Under the pieces are notes generated by a model, which did not search any database, had not been told where the DNA came from, and saw only the letters and a program-made list of their open reading frames with translations. 38,870 bases of DNA, from contig NZ_JARJLM010000159.1 in assembly GCF_029335485.1 (NCBI RefSeq), positions 1-38,870 of the forward strand. Direction: 5' to 3'. The position numbers and the translations under genes were made by a program. Shown here one piece after another: positions 1 through 7,491 of the stretch (positions within the stretch are counted from its first letter, which is position 1; each line of letters begins with the position of its first letter). Origin of the DNA: Cupriavidus basilensis. GTDB lineage: Bacteria > Pseudomonadota > Gammaproteobacteria > Burkholderiales > Burkholderiaceae.

Positions 1-1
1 C

Positions 2-15
2 CACCTCTTGCTCCT
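2..15 (-). promoter_or_regulatory. Probable ribosome binding site and GTG start of the next gene (lutC expected)
   Basis: Read on the minus strand, AGGAG at 15-11 is followed after six bases by GTG at 4-2. This is the spacing of a real translation start, so another gene of the operon probably begins here and runs off the left edge. From the lutABC family order it is expected to be lutC, but no coding sequence for it is visible, so its identity is inference. Confidence 0.4.
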
Positions 16-28
16 GGCGCGGCGGCGC

Positions 29-304
29 TCAGGCGGTGGCCGCCTTATCCAGCCAGCGCTTGAGCTGATCGGTCACCGCCGAACTCGAGAACGAGCAGCT
101 GTCCTGCGCGAACACCGCCGACATTTCCAGCCGGCGCAGCAATTCCTCCATCGCCTGTCCGAACATCGGCGGCAGCACAAGTCCCGGTGCGGCCTCGCGC
201 CAGCTGCGCACCAGGCCGTCGGCGGCGAGCTGGCCGCCGATATGTTGTTCAAGCGCTGCGCGCATGGTTGCCAGCGCCGGTGCGTTATCAGGGGTCGTAG
301 TCAT
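29..304 (-). CDS. Small conserved-looking protein of unknown function in the lut operon
   Basis: A 91-residue protein whose family I do not recognise. It is soluble and probably helical, with no signal peptide or membrane segment. Its ATG shares one base with the TGA of lutB (TGATGA at 306-301), so it is almost certainly translated by coupling to lutB. A ribosome binding site for a further gene follows directly. A place between lutB and the expected lutC suggests a role in assembly or function of the LutABC iron-sulfur complex, but nothing in the sequence shows this. The opposite-strand frame here is a shadow. Confidence 0.65.
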   Translation of the reverse strand: MTTTPDNAPALATMRAALEQHIGGQLAADGLVRSWREAAPGLVLPPMFGQAMEELLRRLEMSAVFAQDSCSFSSSAVTDQLKRWLDKAATA

Positions 305-1713
305 CAGCGGGCCCTCCTTTCCTTATAAAGTTCGCGAAAAGTCCTTCCGCTCGGGGCCGGCAGGTCCCGGGTCTCGGTCCACCCGCGGCCCGCCATCGGC
401 AGGCTGGCGATCAGCTTGCTGCTGCCGCCCATGCGCGCCAGCAGCCGCGCGCCGATGCGGGTAGCCAGGGCATAGAGCCCCGGCCGGCGCGCCACATAGG
501 CCCAGACTTGCAGCCCGAGCCGCTCCTGCCAGGGACGCAGGCCACGCTCCATCTGCTTTTCCCGCAGCTTGCGCAACAAGTCCGACAGCGGGATCGATGC
601 CGGGCACACGCGATTGCATTCGCCGCATAGCGTGGCCGCCTGCGGCAAGTCCAGCGTATTGGCCAGGCCGACGTAGCTCGGCGTCAGCACGCTGCCCATG
701 GGGCCCGGATAGACCCAGCCATAGGCATGGCCGCCGATCTTCTGGTAGACCGGGCAATGGTTCATGCAGGCGCCGCAGCGGATACAACGCAGCATTTCCT
801 GGAACTCGCCGCCGATCAGACCGCTGCGTCCGCCATCGACCACCACGAAATACATATGCTCGGGACCATCGCGCTCGCCTTCGGCGCGCGGGCCGGTCAG
901 CAGCGAGAAATAGTTCGAGATGGCCTGCCCGGTGGCCGAACGCGGCAGCAGGCGCATCACGGTGGCCAGGTCTTCCAGCGTCGGCAGCACCTTCTCGATG
1001 CCGGTCACGGCCACGTGCACGCGCGGCATCACCGTGCACATGCCTTCGTTGCCCTCGTTGGTCACCACCGCCACCGAGCCGGTTTCGGCGATGATGAAGT
1101 TGCCGCCAGTCACGCCCATGTCGGCCGACAGGAACTCCGGGCGCAGCACTTCGCGCGCCTCGCGCGTCATCTCGGGGATGTCCGTCAGGCGCGGCTTGTG
1201 GTGCACTTTGGCGAAGAGATCGGCAATCTCTTCCTTGTCCTTGTGCACCACCGGGGCAATGATGTGCGATGGCGGCTCTGCATCGTTGATCTGCAGGATG
1301 TATTCACCGAGATCGGTCTCGATGCTCTGCACGCCCATCTCGCCCAACACCTGGTTCAGGCGCATTTCCTCGGTCACCATCGACTTGCTCTTGATGACCT
1401 TCTTCACGCCGTGCTTCTGCGCGATCTCGCCCACCAGCCGGGCAGCGTCGGCCGTGGTTTCCGCGAACAGCACGGTGGCGCCGCGGCGCGTAGCGTTTTC
1501 CTCGAAGGTGGCCAGCCAGACGTCGAGGTTCTCCAGTGCACGGTTGCGGCGCTCCTTCAGCGCCTCGCGGGTGGCGTCGAAATCGATATCGAGGATGGCG
1601 TCGGCACGCGCCGTGACGAACTTGGTGGAAAGCTTCTTGAGGTTTTGCTGCAGGCGCTGGTCGGCCAGCTTCTGGCCCGCGCGCGCCTTGAATTCCATGC
1701 TGCGAACTTGCAT
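304..1713 (-). CDS. lutB: L-lactate utilization iron-sulfur protein LutB (LldF)
   Basis: This 469-residue protein is the electron-transfer subunit of the LutABC system that oxidises L-lactate to pyruvate in the cytoplasm or at the inner membrane face. The N-terminal two thirds is the LUD domain (about 60-300). It is followed by a ferredoxin-like module with C-x2-C-x2-C-x3-CP near residue 310 (CIRCGACMNHCP) and a second cysteine set near 358 (CGECNRVCP), which together would bind two 4Fe-4S clusters. The C-terminal tail is the usual LutB extension. It lies 42 bases downstream of lutA and overlaps the next small gene by one base, so the three form an operon. A second in-frame ATG five codons in (MEFKAR) is an alternative start. 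Length and both cysteine motifs match the family well. Confidence 0.93.
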   Translation of the reverse strand: MQVRSMEFKARAGQKLADQRLQQNLKKLSTKFVTARADAILDIDFDATREALKERRNRALENLDVWLATFEENATRRGATVLFAETTADAARLVGEIAQKHGVKKVIKSKSMVTEEMRLNQVLGEMGVQSIETDLGEYILQINDAEPPSHIIAPVVHKDKEEIADLFAKVHHKPRLTDIPEMTREAREVLRPEFLSADMGVTGGNFIIAETGSVAVVTNEGNEGMCTVMPRVHVAVTGIEKVLPTLEDLATVMRLLPRSATGQAISNYFSLLTGPRAEGERDGPEHMYFVVVDGGRSGLIGGEFQEMLRCIRCGACMNHCPVYQKIGGHAYGWVYPGPMGSVLTPSYVGLANTLDLPQAATLCGECNRVCPASIPLSDLLRKLREKQMERGLRPWQERLGLQVWAYVARRPGLYALATRIGARLLARMGGSSKLIASLPMAGRGWTETRDLPAPSGRTFRELYKERRAR

Positions 1714-1755
1714 AGCGGGGATCTCGCTAGGTATTGTTTTTTGTCCGGCCGGAGC

Positions 1756-2481
1756 TCAGGCGTCGCCGGCCAGCACCTGGGCAATGTGCAACACCTGCGT
1801 GCGCGTGTCGCCGGTCCTGCGCAGGCGGCCTTCGATATTGAGGATGCAGCCCAGGTCGCCCAGCACCACGGCGTCGGCGCCGCTGGCCTTGATGTTGGCG
1901 CACTTCTCGTCGACGATGGCCGTGGAGATATTGCCGTACTTGACGGAGAAGGTGCCACCGAATCCGCAGCAGGCCTCGCAGTCCTTCATCTCGTTCAGTT
2001 GCACGCCGGGCAGTTGCGCCAGCAAGGCGCGCGGCTGGCTCTTGACACCGAGCTCGCGCAGGCCGGAACAGGAATCATGGTAGGTGATGCGGCCCGCGAA
2101 CCTGGAGTCGAATTCGCCCAGCCTGGCCACATTGACCAGGAAATCGGTCAACTCGAACACTCGCGCGCGCAGCGTTTCGTAGCGGCTGTTGAGCTCGGGG
2201 TCGTCGCGCAGCAGGTCGGCGTAATGATGCAGCACCATGCCCCCGCAGGAACCCGACGGAATCACCACGTAGTCGAACATCTCGAATTCGCGCAGGAATT
2301 TTTCCGCCAGATCGCGCGCCGCGGCACGCTCGCCGGAATTGTAGGCCGGTTGCCCACAGCAGGTCTGGGCCTCGGGCACCATCACGTCAAAGCCCGCCTT
2401 CTCCAGCAGCTTCAATACCGAAAAGCCGATTTCCGGACGCATCAGGTCCACCAGGCAGGTGGCGAACAGACCGACTCGCAT
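1756..2481 (-). CDS. lutA: L-lactate utilization protein LutA (LldE), cysteine-rich CCG-domain protein
   Basis: A 241-residue protein with two cysteine-rich CCG domains, related to heterodisulfide reductase and GlpC subunits. The signatures CCGQPAYNSG (near residue 47) and CEACCGFGG (near 170) are intact. Together with LutB and LutC it oxidises L-lactate to pyruvate. The start MRVGLFATC at 2481 is preferred over the longer frame to 2514 because GGAAGAGGGA lies just upstream and family members begin this way. It is the first gene of the minus-strand operon and diverges from the IclR regulator at 2720. The shared intergenic region carries TTTCA/TGAAA half-sites that may control both directions. 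Confidence 0.92.
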   Translation of the reverse strand: MRVGLFATCLVDLMRPEIGFSVLKLLEKAGFDVMVPEAQTCCGQPAYNSGERAAARDLAEKFLREFEMFDYVVIPSGSCGGMVLHHYADLLRDDPELNSRYETLRARVFELTDFLVNVARLGEFDSRFAGRITYHDSCSGLRELGVKSQPRALLAQLPGVQLNEMKDCEACCGFGGTFSVKYGNISTAIVDEKCANIKASGADAVVLGDLGCILNIEGRLRRTGDTRTQVLHIAQVLAGDA

Positions 2482-2642
2482 TGTTTCCCTCTTCCAGACC
2501 CCAAAACCCCGCAATTATGCGCCCTTGCGCATCTGCCGGCATACAAAAAGCGATCTCGCCAGCGATGAATCCGCCACATTCTCACATGCCTTGGCGATCC
2601 TGCCAGTGCCCGGCTGAATCCGAAGTTTCTTTCGGTAATACC

Positions 2643-2664
2643 ATTTCATCTATTGAAATTTTCA
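2643..2664. promoter_or_regulatory. Candidate IclR operator: overlapping inverted repeats between lutA and the regulator
   Basis: ATTTCA-tctat-TGAAAT (2643-2659) is a perfect inverted repeat. The same TGAAA is also the left half of a second perfect repeat, TGAAA-T-TTTCA (2654-2664). IclR-family operators commonly have GAAA/TTTC half-sites. The array overlaps the predicted -35 of the regulator gene, so autoregulation and control of lutA are plausible inferences. Confidence 0.5.
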
Positions 2665-2680
2665 CAATGCGAGATAGAAT
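2653..2680 (+). promoter_or_regulatory. Predicted sigma-70 promoter of the IclR regulator
   Basis: TTGAAA (2653-2658), a 16-base spacer and TAGAAT (2675-2680) form a good vegetative promoter 39 bases upstream of the start codon. The -35 lies inside the inverted-repeat array. Confidence 0.5.
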
Positions 2681-2719
2681 CAGGCAACCGCTTAATTTGC
2701 CGCACGGCAACATTCCCCC

Positions 2720-3505
2720 ATGGCAGAAGCAGACAAAGCACCCGGCAAGACATCCATCCAGGTCATCGAACGCATGATGACCCTGCTGGATGCGCTGGCC
2801 CAGCATGCTGATCCGGTCAGCCTCAAGGAGTTGTCGCTGGCCACCGGCCTGCATCCTTCCACCGCGCACCGCATCCTGAACGACATGGTGGCTTGCCGCT
2901 TCGTCGACCGCTCCGATCCCGGCAGCTACCGGCTGGGCATGCGGCTGCTCGAACTGGGCAACCTGGTCAAGGCGCGCCTCTCGGTACGCGATGCCGCGCT
3001 GGCGCCGATGCGCGCGCTGCACCGCGTGACCGGCCAGACGGTCAACCTGTCGGTGCGCCAGGGCGATGAGATCGTCTACATCGAGCGCGCCTACAGCGAA
3101 CGCTCCGGCATGCAGGTGGTGCGCGCCATCGGCGGACGTGCGCCGCTGCACCTGACCTCGGTCGGCAAGCTGTTCCTGGCTGCCGATGAAATCGCACGGG
3201 TGCGCAACTATGCCACCCGCACCGGCCTGGCCGGCCATACGCGCACTTCCATCACGGATCTGATCAAGCTGGAGCGCGAACTCAACTGGGTGCGCACCAA
3301 CGGCTACGCGCGCGACAACGAAGAACTGGAACTCGGCGTGCGCTGCATCGCCGCCGGCATCTACGACGATTCGCGCCGGCTGGTGGCCGGCCTGTCGCTA
3401 TCGGCCCCGGCCGATCGCCTGCAGGACAGCTGGCTGCAGAACCTGAAAGACACCGCGCTGCAAATCTCTCGCGGCATGGGCTACTCGACGGACGTGGCTG
3501 CCTGA
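2720..3505 (+). CDS. IclR-family transcriptional regulator
   Basis: A 261-residue regulator with an N-terminal winged helix-turn-helix (about residues 12-75; SLKELSLATGLHPSTAHRIL is the HTH) and a C-terminal IclR effector-binding domain (about 90-255). It contains the RQGDEIVYIER and SVGKLFLAA segments typical of the family. These proteins usually bind a small organic acid. Being divergent from lutA with inverted repeats between them makes it the likely local regulator of lactate utilization, although lut operons elsewhere more often use GntR-type LldR/LutR, and such a gene follows here. The ATG at 2720 has no strong Shine-Dalgarno but fits the family's N-terminal length. Confidence 0.9.
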   Translation: MAEADKAPGKTSIQVIERMMTLLDALAQHADPVSLKELSLATGLHPSTAHRILNDMVACRFVDRSDPGSYRLGMRLLELGNLVKARLSVRDAALAPMRALHRVTGQTVNLSVRQGDEIVYIERAYSERSGMQVVRAIGGRAPLHLTSVGKLFLAADEIARVRNYATRTGLAGHTRTSITDLIKLERELNWVRTNGYARDNEELELGVRCIAAGIYDDSRRLVAGLSLSAPADRLQDSWLQNLKDTALQISRGMGYSTDVAA

Positions 3506-3673
3506 GCCTGAGTTCGATCGCGGGATGACGGGGAGGGCCTCTGGCGCCCTCTTCGCCCGATCCGGCGAAGTGCCCGCACCCCGATGCGGCGGCGCCTATC
3601 ATGCCCCCGAGGCCCAGTCTTCCCGCAATCCAGGGGTTTACCATTAGTTTTCAGATAACCTGATAGCTGTACC

Positions 3674-4426
3674 ATGCCTGGCATGCGTACCAAAGCCATC
3701 ACCCTCACCGAACAGGTGACCCAGCAACTTTGCGCCGAGATCGCGGACGGCAAGTACCCCGTCGGCGCCCGGCTGCCATCCGGCAAGCAGCTTGCCGAGC
3801 ACTATGGCGTCAGCCCGGCGGTGATCCGCGAGGTGACCGAGCACCTGCGCTCGCAAGGCCTGGTGGAAAGCCGCCAGGGGCTTGGCAGCACGGTGCGCTC
3901 GCGCGTGGGCAACGCGGGCTTCCGGGTGCCGCAGGAAATCGGTATCGATCGCGGTGAACTCGCCAGCATCTACGAACTGCGGCTGGATCTCGAAAGTGCC
4001 GCCGCCGCGCTGGCCGCGCTACGGCGTACCGGTCAGGAAGTCGCGCAGATGCAGGCGCTGCTGGATCGGCTCGGGGCCCAATTGCACGACCCCGACCGCA
4101 GCACCGAGGCCGACACGGCGTTTCACGTCGCAATTGCCGCCGCCACCCATAACCCGTACTACCTGCAGCTGCTGCAGTACCTGAACCTGCAATTGCACCA
4201 GGCCGTGCACGCGGCACGGCTGAATACGCAGCGGCAGGCCGGCCTGTCGGAGCAGGTCCACCAGGAACACCTGGCCATCTTCCATGCGATCCGTGCCGGC
4301 AACGCCGAGCAGGCACGCACGGCTGCGGTGTCGCATCTGCAAGGCGCGGCGGCGCGCCTTGGGCTGCAACTGAGCGCACGCGCCATCCCCCCAGGCAGCC
4401 AGGAATCAACCCATCCGGCGGCATGA
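3674..4426 (+). CDS. GntR-family (FadR subfamily, FCD domain) regulator, LldR/GlcC-like
   Basis: A 250-residue protein with an N-terminal GntR winged helix (about 8-75; SGKQLAEHYGVSPAVIREVTEHL) and an all-helical FCD ligand-binding domain (about 90-230). The FCD segment FHVAIAAATHNPYYLQLL supplies a metal-binding histidine, and a second is expected in HQEHLAIFHAI. FadR/LldR/GlcC members sense lactate, glycolate or other carboxylates. Its TGA overlaps an in-frame ATG of the FAD dehydrogenase (ATGA at 4423), so the two are probably one transcription unit. The inferred role is to regulate that dehydrogenase and perhaps the lut genes. The start is uncertain because no clear ribosome binding site precedes either this ATG or the one three codons later. 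Confidence 0.88.
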   Translation: MPGMRTKAITLTEQVTQQLCAEIADGKYPVGARLPSGKQLAEHYGVSPAVIREVTEHLRSQGLVESRQGLGSTVRSRVGNAGFRVPQEIGIDRGELASIYELRLDLESAAAALAALRRTGQEVAQMQALLDRLGAQLHDPDRSTEADTAFHVAIAAATHNPYYLQLLQYLNLQLHQAVHAARLNTQRQAGLSEQVHQEHLAIFHAIRAGNAEQARTAAVSHLQGAAARLGLQLSARAIPPGSQESTHPAA

Positions 4427-4473
4427 GCCGCATCGCCCCCCCCCAGATCGAACCGAAACCGAACCGAACCACC

Positions 4474-5886
4474 ATGCAAAATTCAGCTTTCCTGCCCCGC
4501 CTGATCGAAGCGCTGGGCCCCGATGTGGTTGCCACCGAGCCCGACCAGGTCGCGCCCTGGCTCGCCGACTGGCGCGGGCTCTACCGCGGCAATGCGCAGG
4601 CCGTGGTCAGGCCGCGCTCGGTCGACGAGGTAGCCCGCTGCCTGGCGCTGTGCCAGCAGGCTGCGGTGCCGGTGGTGCCGCGTGGCGGCAATACGGGCTT
4701 GTGCGGCGGCGCCGCGCCCGACGGCAGTCCAGCCAACGTGTTGCTGAGCATGGACCGCATGAACGCGATCCGCTCGATCGATACCATCGCCAATACACTG
4801 GTGGCCGAAGCCGGCTGCATCCTCGGCAACCTGCGGCGCGCGGCACAGGACGCGCATCGCCTGCTGCCGCTCAGCCTGGCAGCAGAGGACTCTTGCCAGA
4901 TCGGCGGCAATCTCGCGACCAATGCAGGCGGCGTGAATGTGGTGCGCTACGGCATGACGCGCGAACTGGTGCTGGGCGTGGAAGCCGTGCTGCCCAACGG
5001 CGAGATCTTTCACGGCCTGCGTGCGCTGCGCAAGGACAATACCGGCTATGACCTCAAGCAATTGCTGATCGGCTCCGAAGGCACGCTGGGCGTCATCACC
5101 GCCGCGGCGCTGCGCCTGTTCCCGCGCACCGATGCACGCTCCGTGGTGCTGGCCGCGGTCGGCTCGCCGCAGCAGGCACTGGCGTTGTTCGAACTGCTGT
5201 TCGAGCAGTGCGGCGCCCGCCTGCAAGCCTTCGAATTCTTCACCGGCGACTGCGTCGGCCTGGTGCTGAAGCACGCGGAAGGCGTGCAGGAACCCTTCGA
5301 CCGTCGCCATCCGGCCTATGTCCTGGTGGAATTGGCCGACACCACCGATGAAGACGCCCTGAACGCCCTGCTCGAACGTGTCATCGGAGAGGCGCTGGAG
5401 CGCGAGCTGTGCCTGGATGCGGCGGTCTCCGCCTCGCTGGCGCAGTTGCAGAGCCTGTGGAAGCTGCGCGAGGAAATCTCGGAGGCACAGCGCGCCGATG
5501 GCCCCCACCTGAAGCACGATGTATCGCTGCCGATCGAGCAGATCCCGGCGTTCATGGCATCGATGGAAACGCGCCTGAAGGCAATCAGCCCCAGCATCCG
5601 CCCTTTCATCTTCGGCCATTTCGGCGACGGCAACCTGCACTACAACCTGTCGCGCCCCGCGGGTGCGGAACGCGACTGGACCGCGCAGCATGGCAAGGCG
5701 CTGACCGCCGAGGTGCTGGACGAGGTGGCGCGCTACGGCGGCAGCATCAGCGCCGAGCATGGCATCGGCCAGCTTAAGCGCGATGACTTCCTGCGCCTGA
5801 AGGATCCGCTGGAATTGCGCCTGATGCACGGCATCAAGCAATTGCTCGATCCGGCCGGCATCATGAATCCCGGCAAACTGCTCTAG
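4474..5886 (+). CDS. FAD-binding D-2-hydroxyacid dehydrogenase (D-lactate / D-2-hydroxyglutarate type)
   Basis: A 470-residue flavoenzyme of the GlcD/Dld-II/D2HGDH group that oxidises a D-2-hydroxyacid to the 2-oxoacid. The N-terminal FAD_binding_4 domain holds PRGGNTGLCGG and CQIGGNLATNAGG, which contact FAD. The C-terminal FAD-oxidase domain carries FGHFGDGNLHYN and SAEHGIG, whose histidines bind the catalytic metal. The substrate cannot be read from sequence. Next to lut genes, D-lactate is attractive, since L- and D-lactate oxidation would then be encoded together. An upstream in-frame ATG at 4423 overlaps the stop of the GntR gene, but the ATG at 4474 (MQNSAF) matches family N-termini better. 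The stop codon lies in a 17-base tandem duplication. Confidence 0.88.
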   Translation: MQNSAFLPRLIEALGPDVVATEPDQVAPWLADWRGLYRGNAQAVVRPRSVDEVARCLALCQQAAVPVVPRGGNTGLCGGAAPDGSPANVLLSMDRMNAIRSIDTIANTLVAEAGCILGNLRRAAQDAHRLLPLSLAAEDSCQIGGNLATNAGGVNVVRYGMTRELVLGVEAVLPNGEIFHGLRALRKDNTGYDLKQLLIGSEGTLGVITAAALRLFPRTDARSVVLAAVGSPQQALALFELLFEQCGARLQAFEFFTGDCVGLVLKHAEGVQEPFDRRHPAYVLVELADTTDEDALNALLERVIGEALERELCLDAAVSASLAQLQSLWKLREEISEAQRADGPHLKHDVSLPIEQIPAFMASMETRLKAISPSIRPFIFGHFGDGNLHYNLSRPAGAERDWTAQHGKALTAEVLDEVARYGGSISAEHGIGQLKRDDFLRLKDPLELRLMHGIKQLLDPAGIMNPGKLL

Positions 5887-5916
5887 GCCCGGCCCAAATC
5901 TAGGCCCGGCCCAAAT
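5883..5916 (+). repeat. 17-base perfect tandem duplication spanning the stop codon
   Basis: CTAGGCCCGGCCCAAAT occurs twice back to back (5883-5899 and 5900-5916). The first copy contains the TAG stop of the dehydrogenase. It looks like a recent slippage duplication with no coding effect. Confidence 0.9.
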
Positions 5917-5948
5917 GAAAAACGCGCCGTTGCCGGCGCGTTTTTCAT
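5915..5948. terminator. Bidirectional rho-independent terminator between convergent genes
   Basis: A perfect 14-base inverted repeat (5915-5928 and 5935-5948) with a six-base loop has a GC core GCGCC/GGCGC and A5/T5 flanks. It therefore works on both strands and ends both the dehydrogenase and the convergent D,D-peptidase gene. Confidence 0.9.
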
Positions 5949-5981
5949 ACAGCGGCGTGCCGGCTCATCCCGGCGCCGCCA

Positions 5982-7205
5982 TCAGATGCCCCGGGGTTGC
6001 TGCGCGGTAAGGATTGCCTGGGGGGAAGTTGGGCCCTGGGTCAGGTTCGGCGACGTGGGGAACGGACGGCCAGGACCGGACTGCGCGTGCTCCAGCCAGT
6101 CCCGGACGCGGGTCGCATCGGCAAAGCGGGACAGCTTGCCGACCGAGTCGAGGAAGACCATCACCACATTGCGGCCGTTGACACGTGCCTGCATCACCAG
6201 GCACTGCCCTGCCTCGGAGATGAAACCGGTCTTCTGCAGGCCGATATCCCAGTTGCCGCCGCGCACCAGGCGATTGGTGCTGACGTAGTGCTGGGTACGT
6301 CCAAGCACATTGACCTCATGCTCGGTCTGCGTCGAAAACTCGCGGATGGTGGGGTTGCGATACGCGGCGTTGACCATGCGCACCAGGTCCATCGCACTCG
6401 ATACATTGCTGCTCGACAGGCCGTTCGAATCGACGAAGTGGCTATCGTTCATGCCGAGTTCGCGCGCCTTGCGGTTCATGGCCTGCACAAACGTCGGCAA
6501 GCCGCCCGGATAACTGCGTCCCAGCACGGATGCCGCACGGTTCTCCGAGGACATCAGCGCCAGCAGCAGCGCCTCCTGGCGGGTCAGCTGCGTGCCGAAG
6601 CGCAGGCGCGAACTGCTGTGCTTCTCGTTGTCGCGGTCCTCCTCGTTGATGGTGAGAAGCTCGTCCATCGGCTGGTGCGCGTCCATCACCACCAGGGCGG
6701 TCATCAGCTTGGTGATCGAGGCGATCGGCAACACCGCGGCGGCGTTCTTCTGGAACAGCACCTCATTGGTGTTCTGATCCATCACCAGCGCAACGCTGGA
6801 GCGCAGGGAGAGCGCATCCTCGGTCTCGCGCAGCCCGAGCGCCTCGCCCAGCGAGGGCTTGGCCGGCGTAAAGGCTGCCCGCACCGGCACGGCCTGGCGC
6901 TGCGCCACCACATGCCGCTTGCCGTTTTTCAGCACGACTACCTTGCGCGTGGTGACGCGCTCAGCCTTGGCGGCACCGGCAACCTGCCTGGGTTTTGCGG
7001 ACTTGGATGAAGATACCGATTTTTTCTCGGACTTGGAGACTTTTGCCGACTTTTTGCTGGCTTTTGTCGAATCCGGCGACTGCGTCGCGGCGTCAACCGT
7101 AGGGGTGGCCAGCATGGAAACGGTCAACAGCACGGAAGCCGCAACCGAAGTAAGAGGGGTAGAGCCGAAGAATCGAAACAATAGGGGGGAATCAGACCGG
7201 AACAT
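5982..7205 (-). CDS. pbpG: D-alanyl-D-alanine endopeptidase, PBP7 type (peptidase S11)
   Basis: A 407-residue low-molecular-mass penicillin-binding protein that trims or opens peptidoglycan cross-links in the periplasm. All three active-site motifs are present: SITK (S163, K166), SEN (220-222) and KTG (325-327). The N-terminus has a hydrophobic signal segment (about 18-40) ending near VDAATQ. A lysine/serine-rich low-complexity stretch (about 45-75) follows and is longer than in E. coli PBP7; it could be a wall-spanning or polyanion-binding linker. The gene stands alone, 286 bases from the nitroreductase operon and convergent with the FAD dehydrogenase. Assignment as endopeptidase rather than carboxypeptidase rests on overall similarity to PbpG, so pbpG is likely but not proven. 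Confidence 0.88.
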   Translation of the reverse strand: MFRSDSPLLFRFFGSTPLTSVAASVLLTVSMLATPTVDAATQSPDSTKASKKSAKVSKSEKKSVSSSKSAKPRQVAGAAKAERVTTRKVVVLKNGKRHVVAQRQAVPVRAAFTPAKPSLGEALGLRETEDALSLRSSVALVMDQNTNEVLFQKNAAAVLPIASITKLMTALVVMDAHQPMDELLTINEEDRDNEKHSSSRLRFGTQLTRQEALLLALMSSENRAASVLGRSYPGGLPTFVQAMNRKARELGMNDSHFVDSNGLSSSNVSSAMDLVRMVNAAYRNPTIREFSTQTEHEVNVLGRTQHYVSTNRLVRGGNWDIGLQKTGFISEAGQCLVMQARVNGRNVVMVFLDSVGKLSRFADATRVRDWLEHAQSGPGRPFPTSPNLTQGPTSPQAILTAQQPRGI

Positions 7206-7455
7206 GATTCATTCAGCGCGCAACTTGGATTGCGCCAGTTTAGGAAAAAAAGAAATTGTTAGCAAGATTAAAGACTTACGAAGGCTCTTTAAAGTTCGAT
7301 TTGCAAACAATTCCACATTGCAAAAAATGCGGGGCACGCATCACATTGCACGTGCAGCAAGGCCGATGCCGAGCGCGATGCCGACAGCAGCCCGTCGTCG
7401 TTGCCCCGCCCCATCAAGCACTGCGGGCGCACCGGCTGCCCGGCGCGCCCACAAG

Positions 7456-7482
7456 AAAAAGTCCGCTCACCCGCACAAGCGG
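7456..7482 (-). terminator. Weak candidate terminator after the nitroreductase
   Basis: On the minus strand a five-base stem (CCGCT/AGCGG, ten-base loop) is followed by five T residues, just past the nitroreductase stop. The short stem makes this tentative. Confidence 0.35.
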
Positions 7483-7491
7483 CGAGCTATC

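Noticed and set aside
727-2568. 613-codon open frame opposite lutA and lutB
   Set aside because: Antisense shadow of well-supported genes in GC-rich DNA; its His/Arg/Gln-rich composition is typical of such frames and it has no domain or ribosome site.
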